Shown here: piece after piece, positions 7,084-15,669 of the stretch | Position numbering within the stretch: the first letter of the stretch is position 1 | Layout of the letters: each line of letters starts with the position of its first letter | Assembly (NCBI GenBank): GCA_964615975.1 | Contig: CAZTTH010000016.1 | Location: 10,628-74,627, forward strand | Reading direction: 5' to 3' | DNA length: 64,000 bases | Source: CAZTTH01 sp964615975 | GTDB taxonomy: Bacteria; Verrucomicrobiota; Lentisphaeria; JABSQK01; JAJFLO01 | Notes under the pieces: model-generated | What the model was told of the DNA's origin: nothing | What the model saw: the letters and a program-made list of their open reading frames with translations, nothing else | Database searches by the model: none | Position numbers and translations under genes: made by a program

Positions 7084-9480
7084 ATGAAAACTTCGATTAA
7101 ATGGCTTAGTGACTATGTCAAGATACCCTGGGATGCTCCCCAACTGGCACAGGAATTAACCCTGGCGGGATTGGAGGTGGGTTCCATCACCGAACTGGGT
7201 CAGGTTCCCCTTGGGATAGTCATTGCTAAAATAATTGCACTATCGGGTCATCCCAACGCGAATAAATTAACCTTATGCACTGTCGATGCGGGTGATGAAA
7301 ACCCAATAACCGTTGTCTGCGGCGCGGCGAATTGCGCCGTTGGCGCCAAGGTGGCACTGGCCCGGACCGGGACGACAATGCCTTCAGGCATGGTCATAAA
7401 GGAATGTCAAATCCGGGGTGCCACCTCCCTGGGAATGTTGTGCAGTCAGAGTGAATTGGGATGCGGTGATGATGATAGCGGTATCTGGATATTGCCGCCC
7501 GCGGCGCCGGTGGGAACCCGGTTATCGGATTATTTGGCAACCGATTCCGTGATTGAATGGGAAATCACCCCCAATCGTCGCGATTGGCTTTCCCATATCG
7601 GTATCGCCCGTGAAGTCGCCGCATTGACCGGAAACACGCTCCATTTGCCGGATGCCGTTCCCCCCCCACCTTCTGGCGCTGATATCAGCGCCGGGATTAA
7701 AATCACGGTGACTGATCCCCACGCATGTCCGCGTTACACCGCAAGGGTGATTCGCAATCTCCGCGTCGGTCCCAGTCCGGATTGGTTGCAGAGTTATCTC
7801 AAATCAGTGGGGCACCGCCCGATCAATAATGTCGTGGATATAACCAATTTTGTCATGCTGGAATGTGGCCAACCTTTGCATGCCTTTGATTTACAAAAAC
7901 TGGAGGGTAATAAAATCTCCATCCGTCGTGCTCAGCCAGGAGAACAGTTTGCGGCACTCGATCAGAAAGACTATGAATTGGATGAGAACGCGCTGATCAT
8001 TGCCGATGCGGCCAACCCCGTGGCGCTGGCGGGAATCATCGGTGGACGCGACAGCGCCATCACTGCTAGCACTACTGATATTGTCCTGGAAAGTGCGGCT
8101 TTTAATCCCGTGGTTATCAGAGCCACTGCCAAACGATTGGCAATCATGACCGACTCCTCGTATCGTTTCGAGCGCGGTTTTGATTGGGATATGGTTGAAT
8201 TCGCCAGTTGCCGGGCGGCAAAATTAATCTGCGATTATGCCGGTGGTGAATTGCAGGGCGAAATGATCGATATCGCTCGGTTGCCGCCGCGAATAAGTGA
8301 AATAACCTGCCGTTATCATCGGGTCAGACGATTGTTGGGAATTACCATATCGTCAGTTGTCATACGGCGTATTTTTACCCGTTTGGGACTGACAATTATC
8401 CGTCATGACCGCCAGAAATGCGTGGTCGGCATTCCCTCATTTCGCATGGACTTGACTCGTGAGGTGGATTTGATCGAGGAAATCGCGCGGATTCACGGAT
8501 TGAACAATATCGTTGCCGACAACCGTGGGAATCAAGCGGTCGCCGCCATTCAGGATGATGCGTATCTGCCGCACCAACTCGTTCGCACACAATTGTTGAA
8601 CCTGGGGCTGACCGAATGTCTTAATTACAGCTTGGTAAATGATCGCGATTTGCGCGCTTTAACTCCGGACTTGGAAGCCAGGATGGTGAAGCTGAAAAAT
8701 CCCCTGACCCAGGATCACCGTTTTTTGCGTCCCACTTTGTTGTTCAATCTGATCCGGAATCTTGAGCACAACATCGCCCATGGCAATATCAATTTGCGCC
8801 TGTTTGAGATCGGAAGGGTATTTGCTAATGACACTACCGGCAATGACGAAGCGATGGAAGCGGTAATCATGCTGACCGGTCTTCGCCATCAGGAACGTTA
8901 TTCTGAAGAAAAAACAATCGTATGTGATTTTTATGATTTACGTGGGTTGGTCGAAGATTGGCTGGCATTGCGGCAGGTCACGGATTTTTCCATTATTCCC
9001 GCGTCACATCCCTATTTTCATCCGGGCATATGCGCGGAGTTGCAGATCGCGCAAAAAACAATGGGAATTTTGGGCGAACTTTCCGCTTCCCTGCTTGCCT
9101 CGATTAGAGTTAAGACCCCGGTGTATGCCGCGATCATGGATGTGGATGCATTGCTGAGCCTAACCCCTCTCTCCACAACCTATCGCGTCCTGCCTCTCTT
9201 TCCCGCAATTGCCCGCGATGTTGCCTTTGCCGCGGAAGAAAATTTGACTCATCAACAGGTAATCGATTGTATTCGCCAACGCGGGGGAGAATTCCTTGAA
9301 ACCATCGACATGATCGATATTTATCGGGATAATCAGGCGATTGGCGCGGGGAAAAAGAGTATGGCGTATTCATTGACCTTTCGCAGCACTTCACGTACCT
9401 TGACAGATGACGAGATCAATAATTTTCAGGAAAAGATCCGGCACGCATTATGTCAGGACTTGGGGGTCACGCTGCGCTAG
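7084..9480 (+). CDS. pheT: Phenylalanine--tRNA ligase beta subunit
   Basis: PheT is the large subunit of the alpha2beta2 enzyme that charges tRNA-Phe. The 798-residue length is normal for the bacterial form. Domains in order: an N-terminal segment, the EMAP-like tRNA-binding fold (about 40-150, with SGHPNANKLTLCTVDAG), the B3/B4 editing region (about 200-400, with INNVVDITNFVMLE and SYRFERGFD), the B5 domain (about 405-475), the catalytic-like core (to about 690), and the C-terminal ferredoxin-like anticodon-binding domain (about 705-798, starting LFPAIARDVAF). pheS is not adjacent, which departs from the common pheST arrangement. The following exonuclease gene begins about 90 bases after the stop. 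Confidence 0.97.
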   Translation: MKTSIKWLSDYVKIPWDAPQLAQELTLAGLEVGSITELGQVPLGIVIAKIIALSGHPNANKLTLCTVDAGDENPITVVCGAANCAVGAKVALARTGTTMPSGMVIKECQIRGATSLGMLCSQSELGCGDDDSGIWILPPAAPVGTRLSDYLATDSVIEWEITPNRRDWLSHIGIAREVAALTGNTLHLPDAVPPPPSGADISAGIKITVTDPHACPRYTARVIRNLRVGPSPDWLQSYLKSVGHRPINNVVDITNFVMLECGQPLHAFDLQKLEGNKISIRRAQPGEQFAALDQKDYELDENALIIADAANPVALAGIIGGRDSAITASTTDIVLESAAFNPVVIRATAKRLAIMTDSSYRFERGFDWDMVEFASCRAAKLICDYAGGELQGEMIDIARLPPRISEITCRYHRVRRLLGITISSVVIRRIFTRLGLTIIRHDRQKCVVGIPSFRMDLTREVDLIEEIARIHGLNNIVADNRGNQAVAAIQDDAYLPHQLVRTQLLNLGLTECLNYSLVNDRDLRALTPDLEARMVKLKNPLTQDHRFLRPTLLFNLIRNLEHNIAHGNINLRLFEIGRVFANDTTGNDEAMEAVIMLTGLRHQERYSEEKTIVCDFYDLRGLVEDWLALRQVTDFSIIPASHPYFHPGICAELQIAQKTMGILGELSASLLASIRVKTPVYAAIMDVDALLSLTPLSTTYRVLPLFPAIARDVAFAAEENLTHQQVIDCIRQRGGEFLETIDMIDIYRDNQAIGAGKKSMAYSLTFRSTSRTLTDDEINNFQEKIRHALCQDLGVTLR

Positions 9481-9569
9481 GAACCCGTCAGGCTTCCAGG
9501 ATTCCCGGTGAAGGTGCGGAGCCACGGGGGCAGACAAGTTTCATCAGCGCTGATATTGTGACCATAAAT

Positions 9570-10391
9570 ATGATTGATCATGGAATGGCAGACGATCAAT
9601 TTCTCGAGCAGGCCCTGCTGCATTGTCGGGGAATCGGGCCGGCGCGCTTACGACGATTACACCACTGCGGCCTGTTGAGCTGGTCGGCGATCATCAGCCA
9701 ACCGGAGAAAATTCCCTTTCATCTCCAACTCATCGACAATCTGTTGGCAGAGGTAGAACGGTGCCAGCAAGCCAAAGGGCGGCAGGACATTCGTTATTTT
9801 ACCCAGCAATTTTGTCCCCAGGATCACTGGCGTATTCTGGCGCATTATCGCGATCGGGTGGCCTATTTCGATTTGGAAACCACTGGATTGGGATTCCCCG
9901 ACTATGTCACAGTAATCGTCTGCTATCACCGCGATCGGTTGCATTACTTTGTGGAGAAAGAGGATTTGGACGATTTTCTCGCTCTATTGGATGATATCGA
10001 TTTGCTCGTATCCTTCAATGGCACAGTCTTCGATGTGCCGCGCATTTTGGCAACCTTCCATTTATTTGAACTACCGTGCGCGCATATCGATTTGCGCTGG
10101 GTAAGCTACCATGCCGGATACACGGGCGGCTTAAAATCCATCTGTTCGATGACCGGATTGAATCGACCGGACGATCTGGATAGCCTCACCGGCATGGACG
10201 CTGTTTATCTGTGGGAGCGGTGGTTACACCATCATGATCGGCCGGCGCGGAATCTGCTGATCCGCTATTGCTGTGCCGATGTGCTCCTCCTGGTTCAACT
10301 CACGCATTATCTCCTGGGATATCATGGTCTGAAATTGCCATCACCGCTGCCTCCTGATCCCTGGGGGTTATTGCCTTTTGAATCACCATGA
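9570..10391 (+). CDS. YprB-like RNase H-fold 3'-5' exonuclease
   Basis: The protein is about 273 residues. A short helix-hairpin-helix-like segment near the N-terminus (RGIGPARLRRL) precedes a DnaQ-type exonuclease domain of the RNase_H_2/YprB family. The acidic residues are visible: VAYFDLETTGLGF (ExoI), LVSFNGTVFDVPRI (ExoII) and YCCADVLLL (ExoIII). Family members act on nucleic acid 3' ends, but the physiological role is poorly known. The frame is open from 9450, inside pheT; I prefer the ATG at 9570 (or 9585) because the first 40 residues from 9450 have no recognisable content. The 3' end overlaps the convergent sulfotransferase gene by 70 bases. Confidence 0.8.
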   Translation: MIDHGMADDQFLEQALLHCRGIGPARLRRLHHCGLLSWSAIISQPEKIPFHLQLIDNLLAEVERCQQAKGRQDIRYFTQQFCPQDHWRILAHYRDRVAYFDLETTGLGFPDYVTVIVCYHRDRLHYFVEKEDLDDFLALLDDIDLLVSFNGTVFDVPRILATFHLFELPCAHIDLRWVSYHAGYTGGLKSICSMTGLNRPDDLDSLTGMDAVYLWERWLHHHDRPARNLLIRYCCADVLLLVQLTHYLLGYHGLKLPSPLPPDPWGLLPFESP

Positions 10392-11320
10392 ACACCATGT
10401 CCCGGATGGTATCGATCCCGCAATTCGGTTAACCATTGCCGCGGGTAAGGCGATTCAGGAAGATAATCAATCAACGCCAGAATCGAGGGTTCATACAATT
10501 GATAGAGGTATTGCCCTAATCGCAGGGGGATGGTAGCCTCAATCCCTTGATTGCGGATCGGATTAACTGCCTGTTTGAGTGTGGCATCGGGAGAATTTAA
10601 CTGCAAGAAATGACACAACCCCTCATAATAGGAAACCGGATTTATCAATAAATCATCAAAAAATAAAATCAGGATTTGAGAGCAGGGAAAATATTGTTTC
10701 CAGCGCTTGATCAGGGAAACATATTGACTGGTTTGAAAACATACATCCAGAGAAAAACAAGCAATAAATTTCTCTTCTCTGACTTCCTGCAGGGATTTGT
10801 CTTGATCCTTGCACAACACCATCTTCGCATATGACCAGGTGCGATCAACGGGATTGCGAAGGGAGATGATAATTTTTACCTGGGGAAATAGCCGGGCAAT
10901 TCTGGCTACTTCCTGATCCGGCAATTCACTATAGTTTGGGGAGACATCACCGGACACATGCTCACGATCAAATAACTCTCTGTACCACGCATCCGTTCGC
11001 GGATAAAACAGGTAGCGCATTGCCCATTTCATTACATCCAGATTCATTCTTTCCGTGCGCCGGTTCAGGCAGTGATGACGCAGGCAACGCCAAAAAAATT
11101 TCCGCGTCTGGGAGAAATGCCAATGAGGACTACAGAGACGATACAATAAATTACAATTCCCCAGGAACACCCGCTCCCAGAAATAGCGTAATTCCTTCAT
11201 GGGCGGCATCTTTGTCTGCGGATGCATGGCAAGAGTGCTGTACATCCAATCCGTTCCGGTCTTATGCGGGCCAATACAGATGAAATCCGGTCCTTTGGCG
11301 GGAACAAACGAGTTCTTCAT
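10322..11320 (-). CDS. Sulfotransferase (heparan-sulfate type fold)
   Basis: This 332-residue enzyme is predicted to transfer sulfate from PAPS to a hydroxyl or amine, most often on a glycan or lipid. The 5'-phosphosulfate loop is PHKTGTDWMYSTL near the N-terminus. The 3'-phosphate-binding segment is VKIIISLRNPVDRTWSYAKM around residue 150. The YVSLIKRWKQYFP and ILILFFDDLL stretches are typical of the bacterial Sulfotransfer_1 family. The last ~30 residues are Gly/Ser rich and lie within the 70-base overlap with the upstream exonuclease gene, so the true C-terminus may be only loosely conserved. It has no signal peptide and acts in the cytoplasm. Its substrate cannot be told from the neighbours. 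Confidence 0.88.
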   Translation of the reverse strand: MKNSFVPAKGPDFICIGPHKTGTDWMYSTLAMHPQTKMPPMKELRYFWERVFLGNCNLLYRLCSPHWHFSQTRKFFWRCLRHHCLNRRTERMNLDVMKWAMRYLFYPRTDAWYRELFDREHVSGDVSPNYSELPDQEVARIARLFPQVKIIISLRNPVDRTWSYAKMVLCKDQDKSLQEVREEKFIACFSLDVCFQTSQYVSLIKRWKQYFPCSQILILFFDDLLINPVSYYEGLCHFLQLNSPDATLKQAVNPIRNQGIEATIPLRLGQYLYQLYEPSILALIDYLPESPYPRQWLTELRDRYHPGHGVHGDSKGNNPQGSGGSGDGNFRP

Positions 11321-11446
11321 GTCAGATTCAGAGATTTGATAACATTATGAACCGGGATGAGCTGCATCCTATCCACAATACGATCGCAAAACATTATTGG
11401 ATATTTCAGTTTTCATTTTTTTCGGGTGATGACATTTGACACCAAT

Positions 11447-11479
11447 AAAAAACCCTGAGTGTGTTACTCAGGGTTTTTT
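11447..11479. terminator. Bidirectional intrinsic terminator
   Basis: A perfect 8-bp stem (CCCTGAGT at 11453-11460 and ACTCAGGG at 11466-11473) with a five-base loop is flanked by six A on one side and six T on the other. It can therefore act in both directions. On the minus strand it closes the hexapeptide-repeat gene and its upstream partner; on the plus strand no gene obviously uses it. Confidence 0.9.
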
Positions 11480-11568
11480 GAGTTGCAATCGCCACCTAAA
11501 GGCAATCCACTGTAAGGCATCAGGAATTTAACTAAATCGAAAGCGACAGTAATTCAGAAACGATTGAA

Positions 11569-12438
11569 TTATGACAGCTTCAATTCCGATTCCTCCATGG
11601 TCTGGCGCAGCTTGACAATTCGATTCGTGGGAATAAAACCAACGACACTGCTGTTGCTGTAGACCAGGACATTCTTGCCGACAAAGGTGCCGGGATTCGT
11701 CACGGTATTGCAGCCTAACTGGGCCTTGTCCCCGAGAATCACACCAAGTTTGCGCATGCCGCTGTCATAATTCGTGCCTTCATAACGCACTTTCACGGTG
11801 TTGACCTTTTTGGGATCCGGCGTGATCTTGAGATTGGAAATCTTGACCCCGGCGCCCATATGTGCCTTGTAACCCAGAACCGAATCGCCGACATAATTAA
11901 AATGCGGCACTTCAGCTTCGGGGCCAATCAAGGCGCATTTGATCTCGCAACTATTGCCGATGGTGGCTTTGGAAGCGATCAAACATAATTCGCGCAGATA
12001 TGCTCCCTGACGCATGGTGACCTTGGCGCCAACGCAGACACTGCCTTTGGCCGCATCGATATGGGCATTGGGGCCGATCGTCGCTCCTTTGCCGATATAC
12101 ACGGCATTCTTGCCTGTGATAATCATCGTGCCCGGTCGAATGATGGCGCCTTCATCGATGGCGATAACCCCGCCTTCTCCGGCAAATACGACATTCGGGC
12201 CGATGACCACATTGGCGCCAATCTTCACATCGACTTTGCCCATCACACTCGCGGCGCTGCTCCCGGCGCCTGCAATGGCCGCGACCTTGGCACGGGTAAT
12301 TTCATCAATCTTTTTTTCATCCTGCATGGTTTTAACGACTTCCCAAACGAAGCTTGCCCCTGCAAAAACTTCCTTGTACTCCATTAAACTCATATCAAAA
12401 TAGTATTCAGCTTTCAATACATCCGGTGCGGTACTCAT
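11569..12438 (-). CDS. Left-handed beta-helix (hexapeptide repeat) protein
   Basis: The protein has 289 residues. An N-terminal helical part (1-65) is followed by about 200 residues of hexapeptide repeats, for example VDVKIGANVVIGPNVVF, IDEGAIIRPGTMII and VYIGKGATIGPNAHI, that fold as a left-handed beta-helix. The segment CALIGPEAEVPHFNYVGDSV resembles the acetyltransferase half of GlmU, where the histidine-bearing turn is catalytic. It may be a sugar-phosphate acyltransferase or a regulatory relative; no nucleotidyltransferase domain is attached. A strong AGGAGG site (12447-12452) precedes the ATG. It lies 58 bases downstream of the inositol-monophosphatase-like gene, is probably cotranscribed with it, and ends at the terminator at 11447-11479. 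Confidence 0.8.
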   Translation of the reverse strand: MSTAPDVLKAEYYFDMSLMEYKEVFAGASFVWEVVKTMQDEKKIDEITRAKVAAIAGAGSSAASVMGKVDVKIGANVVIGPNVVFAGEGGVIAIDEGAIIRPGTMIITGKNAVYIGKGATIGPNAHIDAAKGSVCVGAKVTMRQGAYLRELCLIASKATIGNSCEIKCALIGPEAEVPHFNYVGDSVLGYKAHMGAGVKISNLKITPDPKKVNTVKVRYEGTNYDSGMRKLGVILGDKAQLGCNTVTNPGTFVGKNVLVYSNSSVVGFIPTNRIVKLRQTMEESELKLS

Positions 12439-12496
12439 GGTTAATTCCTCCTAATAATTCTCTTCTGTATCTTGGGTTATTACGTCGGGGTGCGAC

Positions 12497-13504
12497 TTAC
12501 TTGATTTTGGCCATCAATTCGCCGTGCAATTCCTTCGTGCACGCGGCAACGAATTTATAGCGCGCCTTGGAGTTCTTTTCCAATTCATTCAACAGCGCGG
12601 TAAAATCGAATGGCTTGCCATCAATGCCGGTGACATGAGCGCCCGCCATGATTGCCAAGGGGAAATAAAGAATTTCATAAATCGGCTGGCCGCCGCATTC
12701 GAAGTAGTCCAGGTAGCCATGGATGGTGTTGGATGTGCCTTCCGCCAAACGGCTGATCGACAATGGACCGCCCATGTTGAAGATTTTGACTTTTTCAAAG
12801 CATAACGGCGCCTTGGTAAAATCGCCGCGGCGGGGCATGGTGAAAGTAGGAATAATCAGAAAGCTTTCCTTCAAATCTTTTTTCGTGGCGACCTTTAAGG
12901 GCGAATGTTTGACTATTTTGCGATCATTCTCGGTCACATAATAGAGCCAGGTTCCCTGGTTATTGGCGAAATAGACCGCATCGGTTTGCAGGTCGGCGAC
13001 ACAGCAATTGAGAAATTTATTCTGTTCATCAGCCAGACAGACGGCGACATTGCAATCGCGATACCCCACCATCCCGAAGGTGGTATTATCAAACGGGTCG
13101 GTGATGATCCGCTTTCTGGGCCCCTCGCCGATATGAATAAACTGCTCATCTTCTTCATCAAACTTGCTCCAGCCTTTTTCCTTGCCGGCCTTGATGTTTT
13201 CATCCAGCATGATGTCCAGAACCTGCCCGCCGACATAATCGACCACATAGGTGGTATTGTCTGTTCCTTTAACCCGAATCTTATTGCCCATTTCCGCTTT
13301 TAACAATGACTGATTACGCATGTAGGGATTGAGAAAATCACGCACGGTGACCGCGTAACGAAATGCCAGTTGATCATTGCTGTTGGTTGAGAAAGAGTTC
13401 CAGTCATACTTCTTGGCGATCGCAGCCGTGGCAGCCGCAATTTTTTGGGTCAATGCCCCCAATACCTCTTCCGAATCATCTCTGGTAGTTACCACATTAC
13501 TCAT
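12497..13504 (-). CDS. Inositol-monophosphatase-like protein with altered metal site
   Basis: This is a 335-residue protein of the FIG/IMPase superfamily, whose members remove phosphate from inositol phosphates, fructose bisphosphate or 3'-phosphonucleotides. The first motif is seen as TDPFDNTTFGMVG (about 135-147), with both aspartates of DPxD kept but the following Gly changed to Asn. The distal region (NMGGPLSISRLAEGT, then HGYLDYFECGG) is recognisable. The WDxAAG motif, however, reads FPLAIMAGA, so the third metal-binding aspartate appears to be missing. I chose the ATG at 13504 because AAGGA lies 9-13 bases upstream; the frame also opens at 13570. It may be a phosphatase with altered specificity or an inactive relative. 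It pairs with the hexapeptide-repeat gene. Confidence 0.75.
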   Translation of the reverse strand: MSNVVTTRDDSEEVLGALTQKIAAATAAIAKKYDWNSFSTNSNDQLAFRYAVTVRDFLNPYMRNQSLLKAEMGNKIRVKGTDNTTYVVDYVGGQVLDIMLDENIKAGKEKGWSKFDEEDEQFIHIGEGPRKRIITDPFDNTTFGMVGYRDCNVAVCLADEQNKFLNCCVADLQTDAVYFANNQGTWLYYVTENDRKIVKHSPLKVATKKDLKESFLIIPTFTMPRRGDFTKAPLCFEKVKIFNMGGPLSISRLAEGTSNTIHGYLDYFECGGQPIYEILYFPLAIMAGAHVTGIDGKPFDFTALLNELEKNSKARYKFVAACTKELHGELMAKIK

Positions 13505-13660
13505 TTTTAAAGTTCCTTGTGTTTGAAATTGTTGGTTTGGATTAGACTTGATTGTCATAACCGATGGCAAGTTAATCGTAAATTAAACCCGGCGGGTTCA
13601 GTGAACTGGTGCTGCCGGAAGGTAGGTACCCTAATGATACTTTTTAGAGATACAATGTCA

Positions 13661-14062
13661 TCACGCAGATTTTTTGCGACTGTCCCTTGAATGTCGGGCT
13701 TTTATCAACAGATAAGCAATTACAATTCCAATGGCATCGGCGATCAAATCACGAAAATCGAAACTGCGCCAGGGGATAAATCCTTGAACAATTTCGGTAA
13801 ACAATCCCAGGGACATCCCAATCCATGCCGCGGTTTTCAACCCGTTTTTACGCTCCCAGAAAACCCACGACCAGAGCCCATGGAGAATCGAAAACAGGAG
13901 GATATGTACGATTTTATCGGGCTGAAATCCCACCTGATCCAAGGGGGTTTGCGGTACCCGCACGACCATGGAGGCCAGCAACAGTGCACTATAGATTACG
14001 GCAATGGGAGCGGGTTTAAGCCATCTCCATTCAGAGAGCGCTTCAGATTCGAATTTATCCAC
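13661..14062 (-). CDS. VanZ-like membrane protein
   Basis: This 133-residue protein has four predicted membrane spans. The VanZ-like signature is clear: PDKIVHILLFSILHGLW in the second span region, and GLFTEIVQGFIPWRSFDFRD followed by LIADAIGI near the end. VanZ of enterococci is linked to teicoplanin resistance, but most bacterial relatives are uncharacterised small membrane proteins. It ends in a basic tail. It lies 157 bases upstream of the IMPase-like gene on the same strand and may or may not be transcribed with it. Confidence 0.85.
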   Translation of the reverse strand: MDKFESEALSEWRWLKPAPIAVIYSALLLASMVVRVPQTPLDQVGFQPDKIVHILLFSILHGLWSWVFWERKNGLKTAAWIGMSLGLFTEIVQGFIPWRSFDFRDLIADAIGIVIAYLLIKARHSRDSRKKSA

Positions 14063-14149
14063 TGATTGATATCCTTGATTGCTTTTAATGATTAAAAATT
14101 GGTAAACCGATCATAATTAATAAGACGCGACTCTACTACAATCAATTCT

Positions 14150-14177
14150 TTGAATTTCTCATATCCTTGATTATAAT
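14150..14177 (+). promoter_or_regulatory. Possible sigma-70 promoter for the reductase gene
   Basis: TTGAAT (14150-14155) and a perfect TATAAT (14172-14177) are separated by 16 bases. This leaves a leader of about 115 bases before the ferredoxin-NADP-reductase-like gene. The -35 box matches consensus in four of six positions. Confidence 0.4.
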
Positions 14178-14299
14178 GAGAAAGGTGAAATTGTTTTAGT
14201 CCCGTTTCCCTATTCCAACCGAACTGGCAGACCTCATACTTCTTAAACAACTTTGTCATTATTCACCGCTTTAATTCATTATAAAATCCCCCCTCCATC

Positions 14300-15652
14300 A
14301 TGCCTATCAGACCATGTCGCGTCGCCATAATCGGCAGCGGGCCAGGCGGTTGTTTTACTGCCGAAGCCCTCTTAAAAAGCAATCAGTCCTTTGTCATCGA
14401 TATCATCGAACAGTTGCCGTTTCCCTTCGGTCTTATCCGTTATGGCGTCGCGCCTGATCACCAACATACCAAAAAAGTCGGCGATCGCTTCAATGACATG
14501 CTGGCCGCAAAGTCGGTGGGGTATATCGGTAACGTGAAGGTGGGCGGGGAGCTTGAAGTCAGGGAATTAATCCAATATTACGATCTGCTGGTCTTTGCCA
14601 ATGGCGGTCGCGAGAGCAATCCATTGGAGATCCCGGGAAGTCAATTGCCCGGATGTTATTCCGCCTCAGATTTCATTGCCTGGATAAACGGTCATCCCCA
14701 TTATTGTCACAGCGATTTCAATTTGTCACATGAGACCGCCATCATCATAGGCAATGGCAATGTCGCGCTCGATGCCGCGCGCTTGCTGGCAAAGACTCCG
14801 GATGCATTGCGCCTCACCGATATCCCGGAAAAGGTATTGCACGTGTTAACCCGAAGCCGGATAAAAACCATTTACATAATCGGGCGACGCGGTCCCGCGC
14901 AGACCGGTTTTTCAACCAAGGAACTCAGGGAACTATCTGAAGTTGCCGATTGTGAGTTAGAGGTTGTCCCGGACGATATGATCCTTAATGCCGCCAGTCA
15001 AACCGAATTGACCGTCCGGGAAAATTACCGGCATCAACAAAATCATACCTTCTTGTCCACTGTATCACAATCACAAATTACCGGGAAAAAAAATCGCCGG
15101 ATCATCCTCCGCTTTCTCCGCCAACCCCAGGCGATCACGGGGGTGGAAAGAGTCAATTCTATCGTGTTGGAAAAAAACATTCTTTCCGGGGATCCCGGTC
15201 AACAACGCGCCACCGGAACTGGCGAATTAGAAGAACTGCCATGTGGAATGATATTTGCCGCGATCGGCCAACACGGCGCCCCGATTGCCAATGTTCCCTT
15301 CGCCAACGATTTGGGAATCATACCCAATGATTGCGGCCGTGTTCTCAAGAATGATATTCCCATCCCGGGTTGGTATGTTTCTGGATGGAGCAAGACCGGG
15401 GCAAAGGGGTTGATTGGGACCAACAAACGAGAGAGTTTGTTAACGGTTGAGTCCATCCTCAGCGACTTGGCAGCGATTCCCGCCTGTGCCATCCCCGATT
15501 CGGCCGCGCTGGTTCAATCCCTGAGAAATCGCGGCATTACAGTGATTCAGGCAGAGGATTGGCTGGCAATCGATAAAGCTGAAAGGGAACGCGGATCAAA
15601 GCTGGGTAAGCCTCGCGAAAAGTTTTGCTCCGTAGGCGAGATTCAATTTTAA
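14300..15652 (+). CDS. Ferredoxin/adrenodoxin-NADP+ reductase-like flavoprotein (FprA type)
   Basis: This 450-residue FAD- and NADP-binding oxidoreductase resembles mitochondrial adrenodoxin reductase and mycobacterial FprA. It would pass electrons between NADPH and a ferredoxin. The FAD motif is VAIIGSGPGGCFTAEAL at residues 7-23. PFPFGLIRYGVAPDHQHTK is the family hallmark following the first strand. The second dinucleotide fold is AIIIGNGNVALDAARLLAKT, and IIGRRGPAQTGFSTKELREL follows. Near the C-terminus GWYVSGWSKTGAKGLIGTN closes the FAD site. Electron-transfer partners such as P450 or ferredoxin are not encoded nearby. It converges with the PDZ protein gene, 17 bases apart. Confidence 0.92.
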   Translation: MPIRPCRVAIIGSGPGGCFTAEALLKSNQSFVIDIIEQLPFPFGLIRYGVAPDHQHTKKVGDRFNDMLAAKSVGYIGNVKVGGELEVRELIQYYDLLVFANGGRESNPLEIPGSQLPGCYSASDFIAWINGHPHYCHSDFNLSHETAIIIGNGNVALDAARLLAKTPDALRLTDIPEKVLHVLTRSRIKTIYIIGRRGPAQTGFSTKELRELSEVADCELEVVPDDMILNAASQTELTVRENYRHQQNHTFLSTVSQSQITGKKNRRIILRFLRQPQAITGVERVNSIVLEKNILSGDPGQQRATGTGELEELPCGMIFAAIGQHGAPIANVPFANDLGIIPNDCGRVLKNDIPIPGWYVSGWSKTGAKGLIGTNKRESLLTVESILSDLAAIPACAIPDSAALVQSLRNRGITVIQAEDWLAIDKAERERGSKLGKPREKFCSVGEIQF

Positions 15653-15669
15653 TGTCTGATCGGTGATGC

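Noticed and set aside
9450..9569. An earlier start for the exonuclease, inside pheT
   Set aside because: The extra 40 residues have no similarity to YprB-like proteins, and the ATG at 9570 gives a normal N-terminus.
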